64,000 nt of DNA. It comes from AWTP1-13 sp963820375. GTDB taxonomy: Bacteria; Pseudomonadota; Alphaproteobacteria; Rhizobiales; Hyphomicrobiaceae. A program made the position numbers and the translations under genes. Below are positions 9,081 to 17,524 of this stretch, piece after piece (position 1 is the stretch's first letter; every line of letters begins with the position of its first letter). The notes beneath the pieces were generated by a model. The model searched no databases, was not told the origin of the DNA, and saw only the letters and a program-made list of their open reading frames with translations. The DNA is taken from positions 1 to 64,000 of the forward strand of contig CAWFZX010000006.1 of the NCBI GenBank assembly GCA_963820375.1, given 5' to 3'.

Positions 9081-9776
9081 TTACACGGGGACCCTAGCCG
9101 AGCCCAGCCGTCGGAACGCACTTCTCATCGCCCACCATCGCTTACGACTAGGCGCGCTTGGCTTGGGCTGCTTGCGGGGGCGTATAATTGAGAGAATGCG
9201 TTCATCTGGTCTCCCCAAGCCGAGTTTGCCGTAAAGCTCCTCTATCGTCTCTTTCGGTGAGGCGATCAGGCTTTCGTAACGCACCTCGAGCCAATTGGCA
9301 GAGCTGCGTTCCTGCTGGTTTACCTTCTGGCATTCATCCCACACTATTTCGGCGGAAGCGCGCGGGTCGTTGCTGGTTTCCAGTCCGGCAATGGGCAGGA
9401 TAAATGCCCTCTTGTTATGTCGGGTCATCGAGGCGATCACGTCTTCTTTGCCGCGATGCACGAAAACGAATCGGGCAGTCGGGAACATTTGCTTTAGGGC
9501 CGACACGCGCAGGGTGTGACCAGGATTCTTAATGGCGAGCCGCTTCTCATCTCCTACGACCGAGTAGACCCGCTCTATCGTCTCGCTCGGGTGGTTGCGC
9601 CACAATTCCTCGTCCAGAATGCCCGATACATCCTCTGGGCAATGCTTTCGCTTGTTGGCGTGCTCCGTTATCAGACAGACGTTCGGCGCTGAGCCGATAA
9701 GTCGTGCGGTCAAGCAGGTGCCTGAACGCGGGCAGCCCACAATTATGACCGGAGGCTCGGCCAGAAGATTACGCAT
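9081..9776 (-). CDS. sulfotransferase-family protein
   Basis: 231 residues. The 5'-phosphosulfate-binding loop is near the N-terminus ('VIIVGCPRSGTCLTARLIG', residues ~10-28), and the 3'-phosphate-binding segment follows at 'RFVFVHRGKEDVIASMTRH' (residues ~103-121). 'ANWLEVRYESLIASPKETIEELYGKLGL' is the standard C-terminal helix region. It would move sulfate from PAPS to a carbohydrate or lipid acceptor, consistent with the nearby glycan genes. It is somewhat shorter than the usual 270-300 residues, and the last ~30 residues are basic and low in complexity, so the 3' end may be altered. It lies between relics of integrase and transposase genes. Confidence 0.75.
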   Translation of the reverse strand: MRNLLAEPPVIIVGCPRSGTCLTARLIGSAPNVCLITEHANKRKHCPEDVSGILDEELWRNHPSETIERVYSVVGDEKRLAIKNPGHTLRVSALKQMFPTARFVFVHRGKEDVIASMTRHNKRAFILPIAGLETSNDPRASAEIVWDECQKVNQQERSSANWLEVRYESLIASPKETIEELYGKLGLGRPDERILSIIRPRKQPKPSAPSRKRWWAMRSAFRRLGSARVPV

Positions 9777-9808
9777 GTGAAACTCCTCCTCAGGAACGGC
9801 AAGAGCGA

Positions 9809-10054
9809 CTAGTCGTGGGCAGATCGGTCAAATCCTGTTGCCTTACCTAGGGGGACCCATCCCTCGGCGCGGGCCTGCATAGTCTGCGCGTCTGTGTATC
9901 GCCACGCCAACGATTCGCGTAGTCCACCGATGAAGCTCTCCACAAGCGCGTTCTGCTGCGGTTTGCCCGGTGCGATGTAGTGCCAGTCGACGCCGCTCGT
10001 CTGCGTCCACTTCAGGATTGCCATGCTGGTTAGCTCGCTGCCGTTGCACGAGAT
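9809..10054 (-). pseudogene. IS3-family transposase (orfB) C-terminal fragment
   Basis: On the minus strand the frame reads 'NGSELTSMAILKWTQTSGVDWHYIAPGKPQQNALVESFIGGLRESL'. This is the classic rve-integrase core of IS3-group transposases: the second Asp would lie in DNG, just before the preserved 'GSELTS', and 'ALVESFIGGLR' holds the catalytic Glu. The sequence upstream is out of frame or absent ('SSAISC' instead of RSD), and the C-terminal end drifts into unrelated residues. Neither orfA nor inverted repeats were recognised, so it is a truncated relic. Confidence 0.75.
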
Positions 10055-10639
10055 TGCCGAGCTTCGAGCAGCCCGTGACTATCCTGCCACGTCGGATCAA
10101 ATTCGAGCGGATCTGCCCCCGAGATGACTGTTCGAGGACCTTCCGGCGGCCTAGCCTGTGCCGCTCCACCCTCGTGCGGAGCGTGGATATCGCGTGCGGG
10201 AGCTTCAAAGTGAAATTGCGTGGGTTGACCACTGCGCCCGCTTTCCCGGTGCAAGCTGATCTGCATGAGCGGGCAATGCGCGACGCGTTGCGCATCTCAT
10301 GCTGAGCACGGTGGTTCGTGAGTGGTGCGGGGACCGAACAATGCTTACCGAATTTCAGCTTTGGGTGCTGTGCACTTCCATGGTGGATCGGGCTCGCCGC
10401 AGTTTTTCTGCCTGGCCATTAACTGTATTTCTGATCGGATGGAGTTGGATAATGCCTCAGTTTCTTTACAATGTTCGCACGATGGGGCTTTCTGACACTC
10501 TGCGCTGTGAGCTGCGGAACCTCGCGCTCATCCTGCGCCTGACGAAAAACACCCACATCAGTTCGGGACCATCAGCAGCACTATCGCCGGCATCAACATA
10601 ACGAACACTACGGATAAGAAGTTTTTCTCGAATTTGGGG
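10055..10639. other. non-coding or unrecognised stretch
   Basis: No protein family was recognised. A 100-codon open frame at 10299-10601 (+) has a hydrophobic middle ('WPLTVFLIGWSWIMPQFLYNV') and a lower GC content than the surroundings. It has no ribosome-binding site or homologue I can name, so I do not call it a gene. The stretch is bracketed by a transposase fragment and an intron-like RNA sequence and is probably decayed mobile DNA. Confidence 0.35.
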
Positions 10640-11095
10640 GAGCCTCCATCCGCGGGAGCGCAGACGAAGCGAGCACGAACTCGGAGGCATCGTGCGGGCC
10701 CCGGAAGCGAAACAAATAAGTGACCCGGGATGCGTGAGTGGAAAGTCGTAGCGCTTTAATAGTACTGACGACGTCGGGGAACCGGACTCACCGGCCCCGA
10801 TCGAGGGATGGGGGGCGACGCGAGGCGGGAACCGCTGCTCATCCATTCCACTCAAATCGATGACGTGTCGCAGCGTGGACAAGGCCACTCCCCGTTTTGA
10901 TCTTGCCAGTTAAACTATCCGCTGTCGGGCAACACGGGTGAGAACCTTGGGTCTCACAAACCTGTCCACGAAACGGCAAGAGGCTACCGGCTCACACGTA
11001 AGGATAGTGCCCATGGCATCGACGCTGTGAGCGAAGCTCTCCCGTGAAGAACCGGATGCGGTAGTCCTGCACGTCCGGCACAGTGTCGCGTATCG
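10640..11095 (+). mobile_element. probable group II intron remnant (5' RNA domains, no reverse transcriptase)
   Basis: The piece around 11046-11080 (GAACCGGATGCGG, loop, CTGCACGTCCGG) is a hairpin that closely resembles the conserved stem just upstream of the intron-encoded protein in bacterial group II introns. It is preceded by GTGAGCGAAG...CCCGTGAA, also typical there. Further upstream, GTGGAAAGTCGTAGCG (from ~10738), GGGAACCGCTGCTC and GGCAACACGGGTGAG fit the purine-rich domain I. No maturase or reverse transcriptase frame follows, and no domain V hairpin with the 3' splice site was found. It is therefore a truncated copy. The left boundary is approximate; a GTGCG start was not fixed with confidence. 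Confidence 0.5.
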
Positions 11096-11715
11096 AGATA
11101 GGTTTCACGGAATACTTTCTATCTGAGGAACCTAGATGTTAAACGCGACGGGCGACACGCACGCGACAATGCCGGAAGGTATGTGGCGGCTTGCAGCAGG
11201 ACAGGCCCACGACCATGTACGGGCGACCGGCGAGAGCCGATCGGTACGCGAGTTCGCCACTCGCGATCGCGCACGTCGATCGCAGCATTGAGTGGCACGC
11301 AAAGGGCATCGGGGGAAACAGGTGTCGAGGCGCGCTCGGGGAGCTTAACGCGGGGTCGATCTTGCCCACCACCCTCACCTAGCTCGGGCGGCGGCCGTTG
11401 CAGGCTGACGGGTTGTTGTCGGCTTGGTAGTGAGCTAGGAAGCACTCACCGGTTCGCCTGATGCGAAACCAGTGCCTGAGTCAGGCAACCTCGGCGTGAT
11501 GGCTTCGTGATCATGTAGCTGGCTGATGCAGCCCCGCCGTTCGCTGTCCGCAAACGTTCCCGGACGAAACGTACAGTCGTGTAGTCAGAGCTTGCCCATC
11601 GCCGTGTAAGTATATTTGCTAGAGCCAGTCAGCTCTCATTATCGTATCATTCACCTCTAAGAGCGGGACCTCCGGAAGTCCTAATGCTCAAACAACTGCG
11701 CAACGGTGTTTAAGC
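11096..11715. other. intergenic stretch after the intron-like relic
   Basis: About 620 bp without a convincing gene. Short frames (for instance from ATG 11135) show no family signature. GC is high up to ~11450 and lower between 11470 and 11700. No terminator, tRNA or clear sigma-70 promoter could be fixed. The promoter of the lytic transglycosylase gene should lie in its last 200 bp. Confidence 0.35.
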
Positions 11716-12753
11716 GTGACAAGGAAAGTGTACGGTCGCAGCGGCATGGGCAAATCAGAGCGCAGAGTGGGGAATCTGCTAGGTGAAGAAGTGGGAAGCA
11801 ACAAAGCGTGCTCCAATGCGCCTGGGCTCGGGGGGGTGTTGGCGCTCGCATCGCTGCTATTGGGCATTGCGCTGCTGCAACAGCCGCCGGCTCGGGCTGA
11901 GCCGCAGAGCGTGGGCACCGACGAGCCGGGGAGAGTAGCGCCAAGCAAGGCCGCGACGGCCTCGGCCAGCGGAATCTGCCGCGTGGTGAGCCAGGCGGCG
12001 AGCGAAAACGGACTTCCTCTCGACTTCTTCACCCGCCTGATCTGGCAGGAAAGTCGCTTCAAGCCTGACGCCATCAGCCCCAAGGGCGCGCAAGGAATCG
12101 CCCAGTTCATGCCCGCCACCGCGTCGGGGCGCGGACTAGCCGATCCTTTTGAACCGGTGCAGGCCCTGCGCGAGGCTGCGAGCTATCTGCGCGAACTGCG
12201 CACAACCTTTCGCGGCAGCCTGGGCCTTGCTGCGGCCGCCTACAATGCCGGTCCAGGCCGTGTCGAGGCCTGGCTCGCTGGGCGTGGCGGACTTCCTGGT
12301 GAGACGCGTGCCTACGTCCGCGCAGTCACCGGCCACGACGCAGAGACCTGGGCTTCCGAGCAGCCGCCGCAGTGGGAGCCAGTTGCCATTCCCAAAACTG
12401 GCAATTGCCTCGAACTTGCCAAGTTGTTCACGGCCGCGCCACGGGCGCCACGGCGTCCCTTGACCGAGAGCGTGGCATGGGGTCCCTGGGGCGTGCAACT
12501 CGCAGGCAACTGGTCGGAGGGCGGTGTACTTGCCATGTACGAGCGGCTCCGTCGCACCTACAATCCCGTCCTTCGCGATCGCCTTCCGCTCGTGCTGCAG
12601 GCCAAGTTGCCGGGGAGGCGCGGCGCCGCTAAGTACATCGTGCGCGTCTCGGAATCATCACGCGACAAGGCTGATTCCCTGTGCACGCAGCTGCGGGCCG
12701 CTGGCGGGGCCTGTATGGTCTTGCGCAATCCACCGGGCAAAGCCGGCGGCTAG
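11716..12753 (+). CDS. lytic murein transglycosylase with C-terminal SPOR-like domain
   Basis: 345 residues from ATG 11716; a later start at ATG 11746 is possible. A hydrophobic export segment lies at about residues 38-56 ('GVLALASLLLGIALL'). The SLT (goose-lysozyme-like) domain covers about residues 85-200: 'FFTRLIWQESRFKPDAISPKGAQGIAQFMPATA' contains the catalytic Glu in 'QESRF', and 'GLAAAAYNAGPGRVEAWL' is the classic SLT motif III. The last ~80 residues ('GPWGVQLAGNWSEGGVLAMYERLRR...KYIVRVSESSRDKADSLCTQL') look like a SPOR domain, which binds denuded septal peptidoglycan. It would cleave the MurNAc-GlcNAc bond in the periplasm, perhaps at the division site. Confidence 0.88.
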   Translation: MTRKVYGRSGMGKSERRVGNLLGEEVGSNKACSNAPGLGGVLALASLLLGIALLQQPPARAEPQSVGTDEPGRVAPSKAATASASGICRVVSQAASENGLPLDFFTRLIWQESRFKPDAISPKGAQGIAQFMPATASGRGLADPFEPVQALREAASYLRELRTTFRGSLGLAAAAYNAGPGRVEAWLAGRGGLPGETRAYVRAVTGHDAETWASEQPPQWEPVAIPKTGNCLELAKLFTAAPRAPRRPLTESVAWGPWGVQLAGNWSEGGVLAMYERLRRTYNPVLRDRLPLVLQAKLPGRRGAAKYIVRVSESSRDKADSLCTQLRAAGGACMVLRNPPGKAGG

Positions 12754-13292
12754 TCGTGGCGCATCAAGGGGAAACTTAACCTGGAAATTGCAAAATGCGG
12801 TGGCGATTGCGCAAGTCCGTCGTCACGGAGAGCGCGTTATCTCCTAGAGATCGCTACCAGCCTGGCGACCGTGCACAAGCTCGTGGCCAAACATCGTATT
12901 TGACGTCCTGCCATGAAGCGCGGCCGCCGGAATGGGCCTCTACCGACAGATCCAGAACCTCCGCCACGATCGCATGGTGGTGGCTCCGTCCCTCGTTCCC
13001 ACAAGGGCGGTGACAAGACAGGGCCAAAGACCGATCGATGCGCCATGACGAGACTGGGACGGCCCGTGACGACCAAAAGGAAACGCGGCAGGCAAACGCG
13101 CAGCCGAGCTTCTCGCCCCCAAGCTCCAGGCGCCGGTGTCCGCCGCGCGGCGCCGTGGCTGCGGCGCATTCGCGCTGGTCTGGCCGCTCCGCCTAGGCTA
13201 AAGTTCCAGCTCGCCCCTTAATGGCGTGAAAACAATAACGAATTTGCAAAATGCGTCGCTTGCGCGACGCGGTTAAGGAGGAAACAGCATCC
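12754..13292. other. long leader between lytic transglycosylase and TRAP operon
   Basis: About 540 bp without a supportable gene. It holds two copies of the 12-mer TTGCAAAATGCG (12788-12799 and 13245-13256), the second running into a perfect inverted repeat (see 13254-13270). Around 12960-13010 two short stretches (CTCCGCCACGATCGCATGG and CTCGTTCCCACAAGGGCGG) resemble parts of the IS630 transposase gene at 5.5-5.7 kb. They are out of frame with each other and too short to call. Confidence 0.4.
13254..13270 (+). promoter_or_regulatory. perfect inverted repeat in the dctP leader
   Basis: GCGTCGC-TGC-GCGACGC forms a 7-bp perfect palindrome with a 3-nt centre, ending 4 bp before the strong ribosome-binding site AAGGAGG (13275-13281) of dctP. 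It could be an operator for a local regulator or an mRNA hairpin that tunes translation of the binding protein. No regulator gene is next to the operon. Its role is inferred from position only. Confidence 0.4.
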
Positions 13293-14289
13293 ATGCAACG
13301 TCGAACGGTCCTCGCCGGCTTGGGGGCAGTTGCCGCAGCCAACGGCTTTCCCAGCATCCTCAGGGCTCAGGCGCCAATTACGCTCAATGGTGCCGTGCAG
13401 TTCAACGACGACCACGCCTTCACCAAAGCGCTCGTCAAGTTTGAAGAACTGGTCAAGCAGTACTACGGCAAGGCCGATCACCTTCGTACTGCACAAGAAC
13501 TCCGCGCTGGGTCTTGAAAAGCAGTATTTCGAATACATGGCGCAGGGCAAAGCCGTCGACTACGGCATCGTCTCTCCGGCGCACATGTCGACCTTCTCAA
13601 AGGCCGCGCCCTTCATCGACGCGCCGTTCTTGTTCAGCGACCTCAATCATTGGAACAAGGTTCTCGATGCCGACCTGTTGAAGCCAGTCTCTGAGGAGAT
13701 CGCCCAGAAGGCCGATGTCATGCTGATCGGCTACGCCGGCGGCGGCGTGCGCAACATCTTCATCAACAAGCCGATGGGCTCGCTTGCCGAGATCAAAGGC
13801 CTCAAGGTGCGCGTACAGGGCGCACCGATCTGGTCCAGAACCTTCCAGGCGGCGGGCATGGCGCCCACCGTGATCGCCTACAACGAGGTCTACAACGCCA
13901 TTCAGAACAACGTCATCAGTGCCGGCGAGAACGAGGCTGCTGGCGTCGAGTCCATGAAGTTCTACGAGGTCGCTCCGCATCTGGCTATGACCCAGCATGC
14001 CATCACCATCCGGCCCATCTGCTTTTCCGGCAAGACCTTCAAGTCGCTTCCCGCCGATCTGCAGGCAGCGATCGTAAAGGCTGGCAAAGAGGCGGGTGCC
14101 TACGGCCGCAAAATCGAGTCCTCCGAGGATGAGCAAAAGCTCGAGGCACTTGAGAAAGCGGGCAAGCTCAAGCGCGTGCCATTCAAGGACCGTGCAGAAA
14201 TGGAAAAACTTGTCGCGCCCGTGATGGCCGCCTACGCCAAGGAAATCGGTGCCGAGGAGATCTACGGCAAGATCGCGGCGATGAAATAG
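13293..14289 (+). pseudogene. dctP: TRAP transporter substrate-binding protein DctP, frameshifted (or sequencing indel)
   Basis: The start at ATG 13293 is fixed by AAGGAGG 12 bp upstream and a Tat-like signal peptide ('MQRRTVLAGLGAVAAANGF'...'RAQA'). The first frame runs to ~13475 ('FEELVKQYYGK') and then stops at 13517. The family sequence resumes at once in the next frame ('FVLHKNSALGLEKQYFEYMAQGKAVDYGIV') and goes on to 14289. Removing one G of the GG at ~13471-13472 restores a 331-residue DctP protein. The body has typical features: 'GGGVRNIFINKP', the substrate-carboxylate Arg region 'GLKVRVQGAPIWSRTFQAAG', and 'NAIQNNVISAGENE'. It binds an organic acid (ligand unknown) in the periplasm for the DctQM permease that follows. 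The otherwise perfect conservation suggests a very recent mutation or a read error. Confidence 0.85.
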
Positions 14290-14315
14290 GCGTCGAAGCC
14301 CGTCCTGTCTGTTGC

Positions 14316-14342
14316 CGGCCGGGATGATCTCTCGGCCGTTTT
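14316..14342 (+). terminator. intrinsic terminator or attenuator between dctP and dctQ
   Basis: A 9-bp stem (CGGCCGGGA / TCTCGGCCG, one G-U pair) with loop TGATC is followed directly by TTTT. It lies 27 bp after the dctP stop and just before dctQ (14365). A partial terminator here would give more binding protein than permease, as in many binding-protein-dependent transport operons. Confidence 0.65.
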
Positions 14343-14364
14343 GCCGGCTTGAGAATATCCCCGC

Positions 14365-14880
14365 ATGGTCGACGCCCCTGCCTCCTCTCGCCTGAGCCTG
14401 TGGCGCCAGCTAACCAGCGCCTATGCGGCGCTGCTGTCCTGGCTGCTGGTGCTGTCCGTCGCCATTTTGGTGATTCCGGTGTCCTTGCAGATTTTCTCCC
14501 GCTACACGGCGCTGATCCCCTCCTACATCTGGACCGAAGAGATGGCGCGCTTCCTGTTCATTTGGACCATCATGATCGGCGCCATGATCGGTGTTCGCGA
14601 GTCCACGCATTTCGAGGTCGATATCTGGCCTAAGCTCTCGGCGCGGGCAGAGGCTGGCGCCCGCCTGGCCGGTCGCTTCGGCGTGCTGGCCGCAGCACTG
14701 GTCTTCGTGTTTGCGGGTATCCATTTTACCGAATTCGCCTGGCACCGGACCTCCGAGCTGGCCGAACTGCCGCTCTGGCTGATCCATGTGGCGTGGCCAG
14801 TGACGGGCATCAGCTGGATCGTCTTTCTCGGTGAGCAGGTCCTCGACGACCTCAAGATCCTGTTTGGGAGAGCCCGATGA
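14365..14880 (+). CDS. dctQ: TRAP transporter small permease DctQ
   Basis: 171 residues with four predicted membrane helices (about residues 18-42, 55-72, 98-116 and 130-150). The 'RFLFIWTIMIGAMIGVRESTHFEVDIW' stretch is the hallmark of DctQ proteins (E-x-x-R-F-x-x-x-W and the polar 'RESTHFEVD'). It forms the membrane complex with DctM for secondary, sodium-coupled uptake. Its stop overlaps the dctM start (ATGA at 14877), showing tight coupling. Confidence 0.9.
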   Translation: MVDAPASSRLSLWRQLTSAYAALLSWLLVLSVAILVIPVSLQIFSRYTALIPSYIWTEEMARFLFIWTIMIGAMIGVRESTHFEVDIWPKLSARAEAGARLAGRFGVLAAALVFVFAGIHFTEFAWHRTSELAELPLWLIHVAWPVTGISWIVFLGEQVLDDLKILFGRAR

Positions 14881-16196
14881 CCGGCGCCGTGCTGTCACCG
14901 GGTCAAGCGGCGCTCATTCTGTTCGGGCTATTTTTTCTCCTGATGTTTCTGCGTGTGCCGGTCGCATTCGCGCTCGGGCTCGCCTGTCTGCCGATCCTTG
15001 TCATCGAGCCCAGGCTCGACACCATGTCGCTGATGCAGGAGACCTTCAACGCCTACAACTCCTTCATCCTGCTGGCGGTGCCGTTCTTTCTGTTGACCGC
15101 CAACCTGATGAACGTCGGCGGCACCACCGATCGGCTGATGCAACTCTCCCGCACCCTGGTCGGGCATTTTCCGGGCAGCCTGGCGCAGATCAATGTTGTG
15201 CTGTCGATCTTCTTCGCCGGCATCTCGGGCTCCTCCACCGCCGATGCCGCCAGCCAATCCAAGATCTTCATCGAGGCGCAGACCAAAGAAGGTTACGATC
15301 TGTCGTTTTCGGTTGCCATCACCGCGGTGTCGGCCGTCCTTGCCGTGATCATCCCGCCCTCGATCCTGATGATCGTCTGGGGCGGTCTGCTGACGGTGTC
15401 GATCGGGGCGCTGTTTTTGGCTGGGATCGTGCCCGGCTTGCTGATTGGACTGGCGCAAATGGCAACCGTCCACACCTATGCAAAGGCGCGAGGGTATCCA
15501 ACCTACAAGCGTTCGAGCTGGCGCGAGCTCATTTGTGCGACGTGGATCGCCATCCCGGCGCTGATGACCCCCGGGATCATCATTGGCGGCAAGATCTTCG
15601 GCTGGTTCACGGCCACCGAATCGGCCTGCATCGCCGTGCTGTATGCCGCGGTGTTGTCGCTCGTCGTTTATCGGGAGATGGATTTCAAGGGGCTTTATGC
15701 TGCCCTACTTGATACCGGCAAGCTGGCGGGCATTGCCCTTTTCTGCGTCGGCACCGCCAGCACGTTCGGTTGGTTGCTTGCCTACTATAAGATCCCCGAG
15801 GCCATACTCTCTGGTGTTAGCGCCTGGGGGATGGGGTTTGCAGCGACCGGCTTCTTTGTGGCCGCGGTGTTTCTCGTGGTCGGCTGCTTCCTCGACGCCA
15901 TCCCAGCCATCATCATCTGCGCGCCGATCCTTGAGCCGCTCTCCAAGGCCGTGGCGATGGACCCCGTGCACTTCGCCATGATCGGCATCGTCTCGCTCGC
16001 CTTTGGCCTTGTCACACCACCCTATGGTCTTTGCCTGATGATCGCTTGTTCGGTGGCGGGGATCCGCATCCGCGATGCCATCAAGGACACCGGCATCATG
16101 CTGATACCGATGTTGCTGGTGCTGGCGCTCGTTGTCGTTTGGCCGAAGCTGTCGTTGTGGCTGCCTAGTCTGATCTCGCCTGAGTTCCTGCGCTAG
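14877..16196 (+). CDS. dctM: TRAP transporter large permease DctM
   Basis: 439 residues with about 11-12 membrane helices. Family motifs are present: 'LLAVPFFLLTANLMNVGGTTDRLM', 'FAGISGSSTADAASQSKIFIEA' (the ion/substrate hairpin region), 'IIPPSILMIVWG', and the second repeat 'GCFLDAIPAIIICAPILEPL'...'GLVTPPYGLCLMIACSVAG'. It is the transport subunit that moves the ligand delivered by DctP across the inner membrane, driven by an ion gradient. It is translationally coupled to dctQ. The substrate is not set by the sequence, though DctP relatives mostly take C4-dicarboxylates, 2-oxoacids or aromatic acids. Confidence 0.92.
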   Translation: MTGAVLSPGQAALILFGLFFLLMFLRVPVAFALGLACLPILVIEPRLDTMSLMQETFNAYNSFILLAVPFFLLTANLMNVGGTTDRLMQLSRTLVGHFPGSLAQINVVLSIFFAGISGSSTADAASQSKIFIEAQTKEGYDLSFSVAITAVSAVLAVIIPPSILMIVWGGLLTVSIGALFLAGIVPGLLIGLAQMATVHTYAKARGYPTYKRSSWRELICATWIAIPALMTPGIIIGGKIFGWFTATESACIAVLYAAVLSLVVYREMDFKGLYAALLDTGKLAGIALFCVGTASTFGWLLAYYKIPEAILSGVSAWGMGFAATGFFVAAVFLVVGCFLDAIPAIIICAPILEPLSKAVAMDPVHFAMIGIVSLAFGLVTPPYGLCLMIACSVAGIRIRDAIKDTGIMLIPMLLVLALVVVWPKLSLWLPSLISPEFLR

Positions 16197-16253
16197 GCAG
16201 CGCGCTCCGGTCAGCCGCCGCCAGCCCTGCCGTCGGGCGGGGAAACAAGCGCT

Positions 16254-16736
16254 CTAGCGCCCCGCGTAGGCCGCCCTAAGACGCGGAATATCCAATTTGA
16301 CCATCTGCAGCATGGCCTCCATCACGCGCTTGGATTTTTGCGGATCCTTGTCCCGCATCAGCTCATCCAGCACCGTGGGCACGACTTGCCACGACAGCCC
16401 AAATTTGTCCTTGAGCCAGCCGCATTGTTGCAGCTGACCGCCGGCGCCCAGTTTCTCCCAGAAATAGTCGACCTCTTCCTGCGTCTCGCAATTGATGACC
16501 AGAGAAATCGCCTCGGTGAATTTGAAGCGCGGACCGCCGTTCAAGGCCGTGAATTGTTGTCCTTCGAGCTCGAAGGAGCCGACCATGACTGTGCCCTTCG
16601 GACCCGGACCGGCCTCGCCGTAGCGCGAGACGTTGCCGATCTTGGAATTCTTGAAGACCGACGTATAGAACTCCATTGCCTCTTGCGCATTGTTGTCGAA
16701 CCACAGGAACGTTGTGATCTTTTGCTTGCTGGCCAT
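16254..16736 (-). CDS. VOC-family protein (PhnB/3-dmu-9_3-mt type)
   Basis: 160 residues, one VOC (glyoxalase/bleomycin-resistance) unit of the 3-dmu-9_3-mt group: 'KITTFLWFDNNAQEAMEFYTSVFKNSKIG' at the start, 'GTVMVGSFELEGQQFTALNGGP' in the middle, and 'CGWLKDKFGLSWQVVPTVLDELMRD' near the end. The function of such proteins is not settled; many are encoded in ECF42 sigma-factor modules, as here. It is the last gene of a four-gene same-strand group (DGPF protein, sigma factor, DUF1428, VOC). It is separated from DUF1428 by ~300 bp, so it may have its own promoter. Confidence 0.82.
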   Translation of the reverse strand: MASKQKITTFLWFDNNAQEAMEFYTSVFKNSKIGNVSRYGEAGPGPKGTVMVGSFELEGQQFTALNGGPRFKFTEAISLVINCETQEEVDYFWEKLGAGGQLQQCGWLKDKFGLSWQVVPTVLDELMRDKDPQKSKRVMEAMLQMVKLDIPRLRAAYAGR

Positions 16737-17038
16737 TGTGCTGCTCCCTCGCGGATTGCTGAGCGGTTCGTCGGGGCCGGCAGAGACCCCGTGCTGGGTG
16801 TGTCAGGACGCGTTGCGCTGATGGCTTCCAGCTGGGCGGTAATCTCCCGCAACCAGAAGCCGGCGATCAGGTCTTTGCTCGCCGTGAGCGGGCTGCCGGT
16901 GACCTGACGCTGCCTGCGGGCAACGTTTTGCGCATTTGCGGGCGCCGTGGCGTTGCTCCGAGCCTCTTCACGCGAAGGACGACAGCGTGCGTTCGAGGTC
17001 GCCAGCGCACGGCGATTTTGCAAAGGCTTGAATGCTCT
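16737..17038. other. intergenic region between VOC and DUF1428 genes
   Basis: About 300 bp, no gene. On the minus strand a weak ECF42-like site TGGCGA-N17-CGTC lies at 16978-17004. The match is poorer than the two sites at 17525 and 19251, so I list it only as a possibility. Confidence 0.3.
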
Positions 17039-17398
17039 TTACAGCGAGACCAGCACTTCAAAACCACCCCAGAACATGCGCTTGGTGTCGAACGGCATCG
17101 ATTTGGGATCCACGCCAGTAATGCGCTCATCCTTCATGACCGCCGCGTTGATGCGGTCACGTTCTGCGCGCGAGGTATAGACGATCCAGGCAAACACCAC
17201 CGTTTCGTTCGGCTCGAGCTTCACCGCTTGCGGGAAGGAGGTCAGCTTGCCGGGCGGCACGTCGTCGCCGACGCACTCGATGTATTCGAGCGCGCCCAAT
17301 TCACGCCAGACTTTGCCCGCCTTCTCCGAGAATTGCCTGTAGGCCTCCACTTTGTCCTTGGGGACGGGAAGGACGAAACCATCGACATACTTGCCCAT
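17039..17398 (-). CDS. DUF1428-family protein
   Basis: 119 residues, full length for DUF1428: 'MGKYVDGFVLPVPKDKVEAYRQFSEKAGKVWRELG', 'YIECVGDDVPPGKLTSFPQAV', 'ETVVFAWIVYTSRAERDRINAAVMKD' and 'PFDTKRMFWGGFEVLV'. The family has a dimeric alpha/beta-barrel (ferredoxin-like) fold and no assigned reaction. Proteins of this group are common partners in ECF42 modules along with YCII/DGPF and VOC proteins. A promoter-like ECF42 site lies ~127 bp upstream at 17525-17551. Confidence 0.88.
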   Translation of the reverse strand: MGKYVDGFVLPVPKDKVEAYRQFSEKAGKVWRELGALEYIECVGDDVPPGKLTSFPQAVKLEPNETVVFAWIVYTSRAERDRINAAVMKDERITGVDPKSMPFDTKRMFWGGFEVLVSL

Positions 17399-17524
17399 GC
17401 GTCAAACTCCTCTGTCTCACTGCGCTAAGGGGTGCCTGCCCTGTCATAAGAAGGCAGGCGCTAAAACACGGATGCCTCCTGTCACGGCGTGCGCCCATCG
17501 CTTGCCATGACCTGACAGTGCTAG

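Noticed and set aside
10299..10601. 100-codon open frame with a hydrophobic middle
   Set aside because: No ribosome-binding site, no recognisable family and surrounded by decayed mobile DNA.
12955..13020. Possible miniature remnant of an IS630 transposase gene (two short stretches like LRHDR and SHKGG codons)
   Set aside because: The two matches are about 20 bp each, lie in different frames and are not supported by flanking homology; chance similarity in GC-rich DNA is possible.
12913..13221. Basic 102-codon open frame upstream of dctP
   Set aside because: Composition (Arg/Pro/Gly-rich) is what GC-rich non-coding DNA gives; no start signal or homology.
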